Shown: one piece after another, positions 63,762 to 64,000 of the stretch
Position numbering within the stretch: the first letter of the stretch is position 1
How the letters are laid out: each line of letters begins with the position of its first letter
NCBI RefSeq assembly: GCF_003184185.1
Contig: NZ_QHJG01000016.1
Coordinates: 49,978 to 113,977 of the forward strand
Reading direction: 5' to 3'
Origin: Legionella qingyii
GTDB taxonomy: Bacteria; Pseudomonadota; Gammaproteobacteria; Legionellales; Legionellaceae
DNA: 64,000 nt
Notes under the pieces: model-generated
The model's database searches: none
The model's input: the letters and a program-made list of their open reading frames with translations, nothing else
What the model was told of the DNA's origin: nothing
Made by a program: the position numbers and the translations under genes

Positions 63762-64000
63762 ATGGAGGTTAATACAGTTCTTGCTGTATTGGGGGGCTTG
63801 GGTGTCGGTAGTTTATTGAATAGTTTGGTTGCCCACTTTACAAATCAAAGGTCGAAACAAAAAGAACGTAGATACGAAGAAAAAAAGGCCGCTTATATCG
63901 GACTGCTTACATCGTTACATGATGCTGCTGTATACCCTTTGCGTATTCCGGAGGACTTGATCACTAATTCCGTTAGTCATTTGATCACCGATTCCGGAGT
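63762..64000 (+). CDS. Membrane-anchored hypothetical protein, N-terminal part (runs off the window)
   Basis: The frame opens at the ATG at 63762, preceded by GGAGGAAAA, and continues to the window end. It begins EVNTVLAVLGGLGVGSLLNS, one hydrophobic helix, then a basic/acidic juxtamembrane stretch (NQRSKQKERRYEEKKAAYIG). This type of single N-terminal anchor followed by a helical cytoplasmic domain occurs in several small phage-defence membrane proteins, but the rest of the gene is needed to say. Confidence 0.6.
   Translation, partial: MEVNTVLAVLGGLGVGSLLNSLVAHFTNQRSKQKERRYEEKKAAYIGLLTSLHDAAVYPLRIPEDLITNSVSHLITDSG

Overview
This 64 kb window is low-GC gammaproteobacterial DNA, almost certainly from the genus Legionella or a close relative (inference). 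The grounds are a legiobactin-type siderophore operon behind a Fur site, a flagellar rod/hook operon behind a sigma-54 promoter, and many large, unique, eukaryote-like proteins. These include leucine-rich repeats, ankyrin repeats, an F-box remnant, DUF4116-type repeats, a sterol reductase and acidic C-termini typical of Dot/Icm type IV effectors. The species cannot be fixed from the sequence alone.

Layout. 0-7 kb is mostly housekeeping: the 5' part of hisG with its small TrpR-like neighbour, pyrE with a clear terminator, a cold-shock gene with a long leader, a phzF-acetyltransferase pair, a stand-alone malonyltransferase, an LRR protein and an LplT-like transporter. 7-19 kb holds hemF divergent from flgBCDEFGHIJ, then a REP/MITE-like palindrome, then flgKL. 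19-31 kb carries a deacetylase-acetyltransferase pair, a sterol reductase followed by a cytochrome P450 (a possible sterol or lipid modification module), decayed transporter/channel genes, a membrane-hairpin coiled-coil protein and an amino-acid permease. 30-37 kb is accessory: unknown ORFs, a DsbD C-terminal fragment and a large LRR protein with 90-bp repeats. 37.5-42 kb is the Fur-regulated legiobactin operon (lbtABC-like).

42-50 kb holds unknown proteins, a DUF2339 membrane protein, a Coq4-like protein, two related acidic proteins that look like a divergent effector pair, an outer-membrane barrel protein and a 124-bp MITE with a 5-bp target duplication. cca and rhlE form a small housekeeping island. 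52.8-60 kb is a block of three large effector candidates: a DUF4116-type protein with a possible cysteine-protease core, an ankyrin protein with an HEXXH motif, and an unrecognised 660-residue protein. It ends in an F-box gene fragment abutting an IS3 transposase tail. After an srkA-like kinase, the last 2 kb (serine resolvase, DUF6602-like nuclease-fold protein, membrane-anchored protein running off the end) look like the edge of a mobile or defence region.

No tRNA, rRNA or CRISPR array was recognised. Family assignments come from reading translated motifs; no database search was run.
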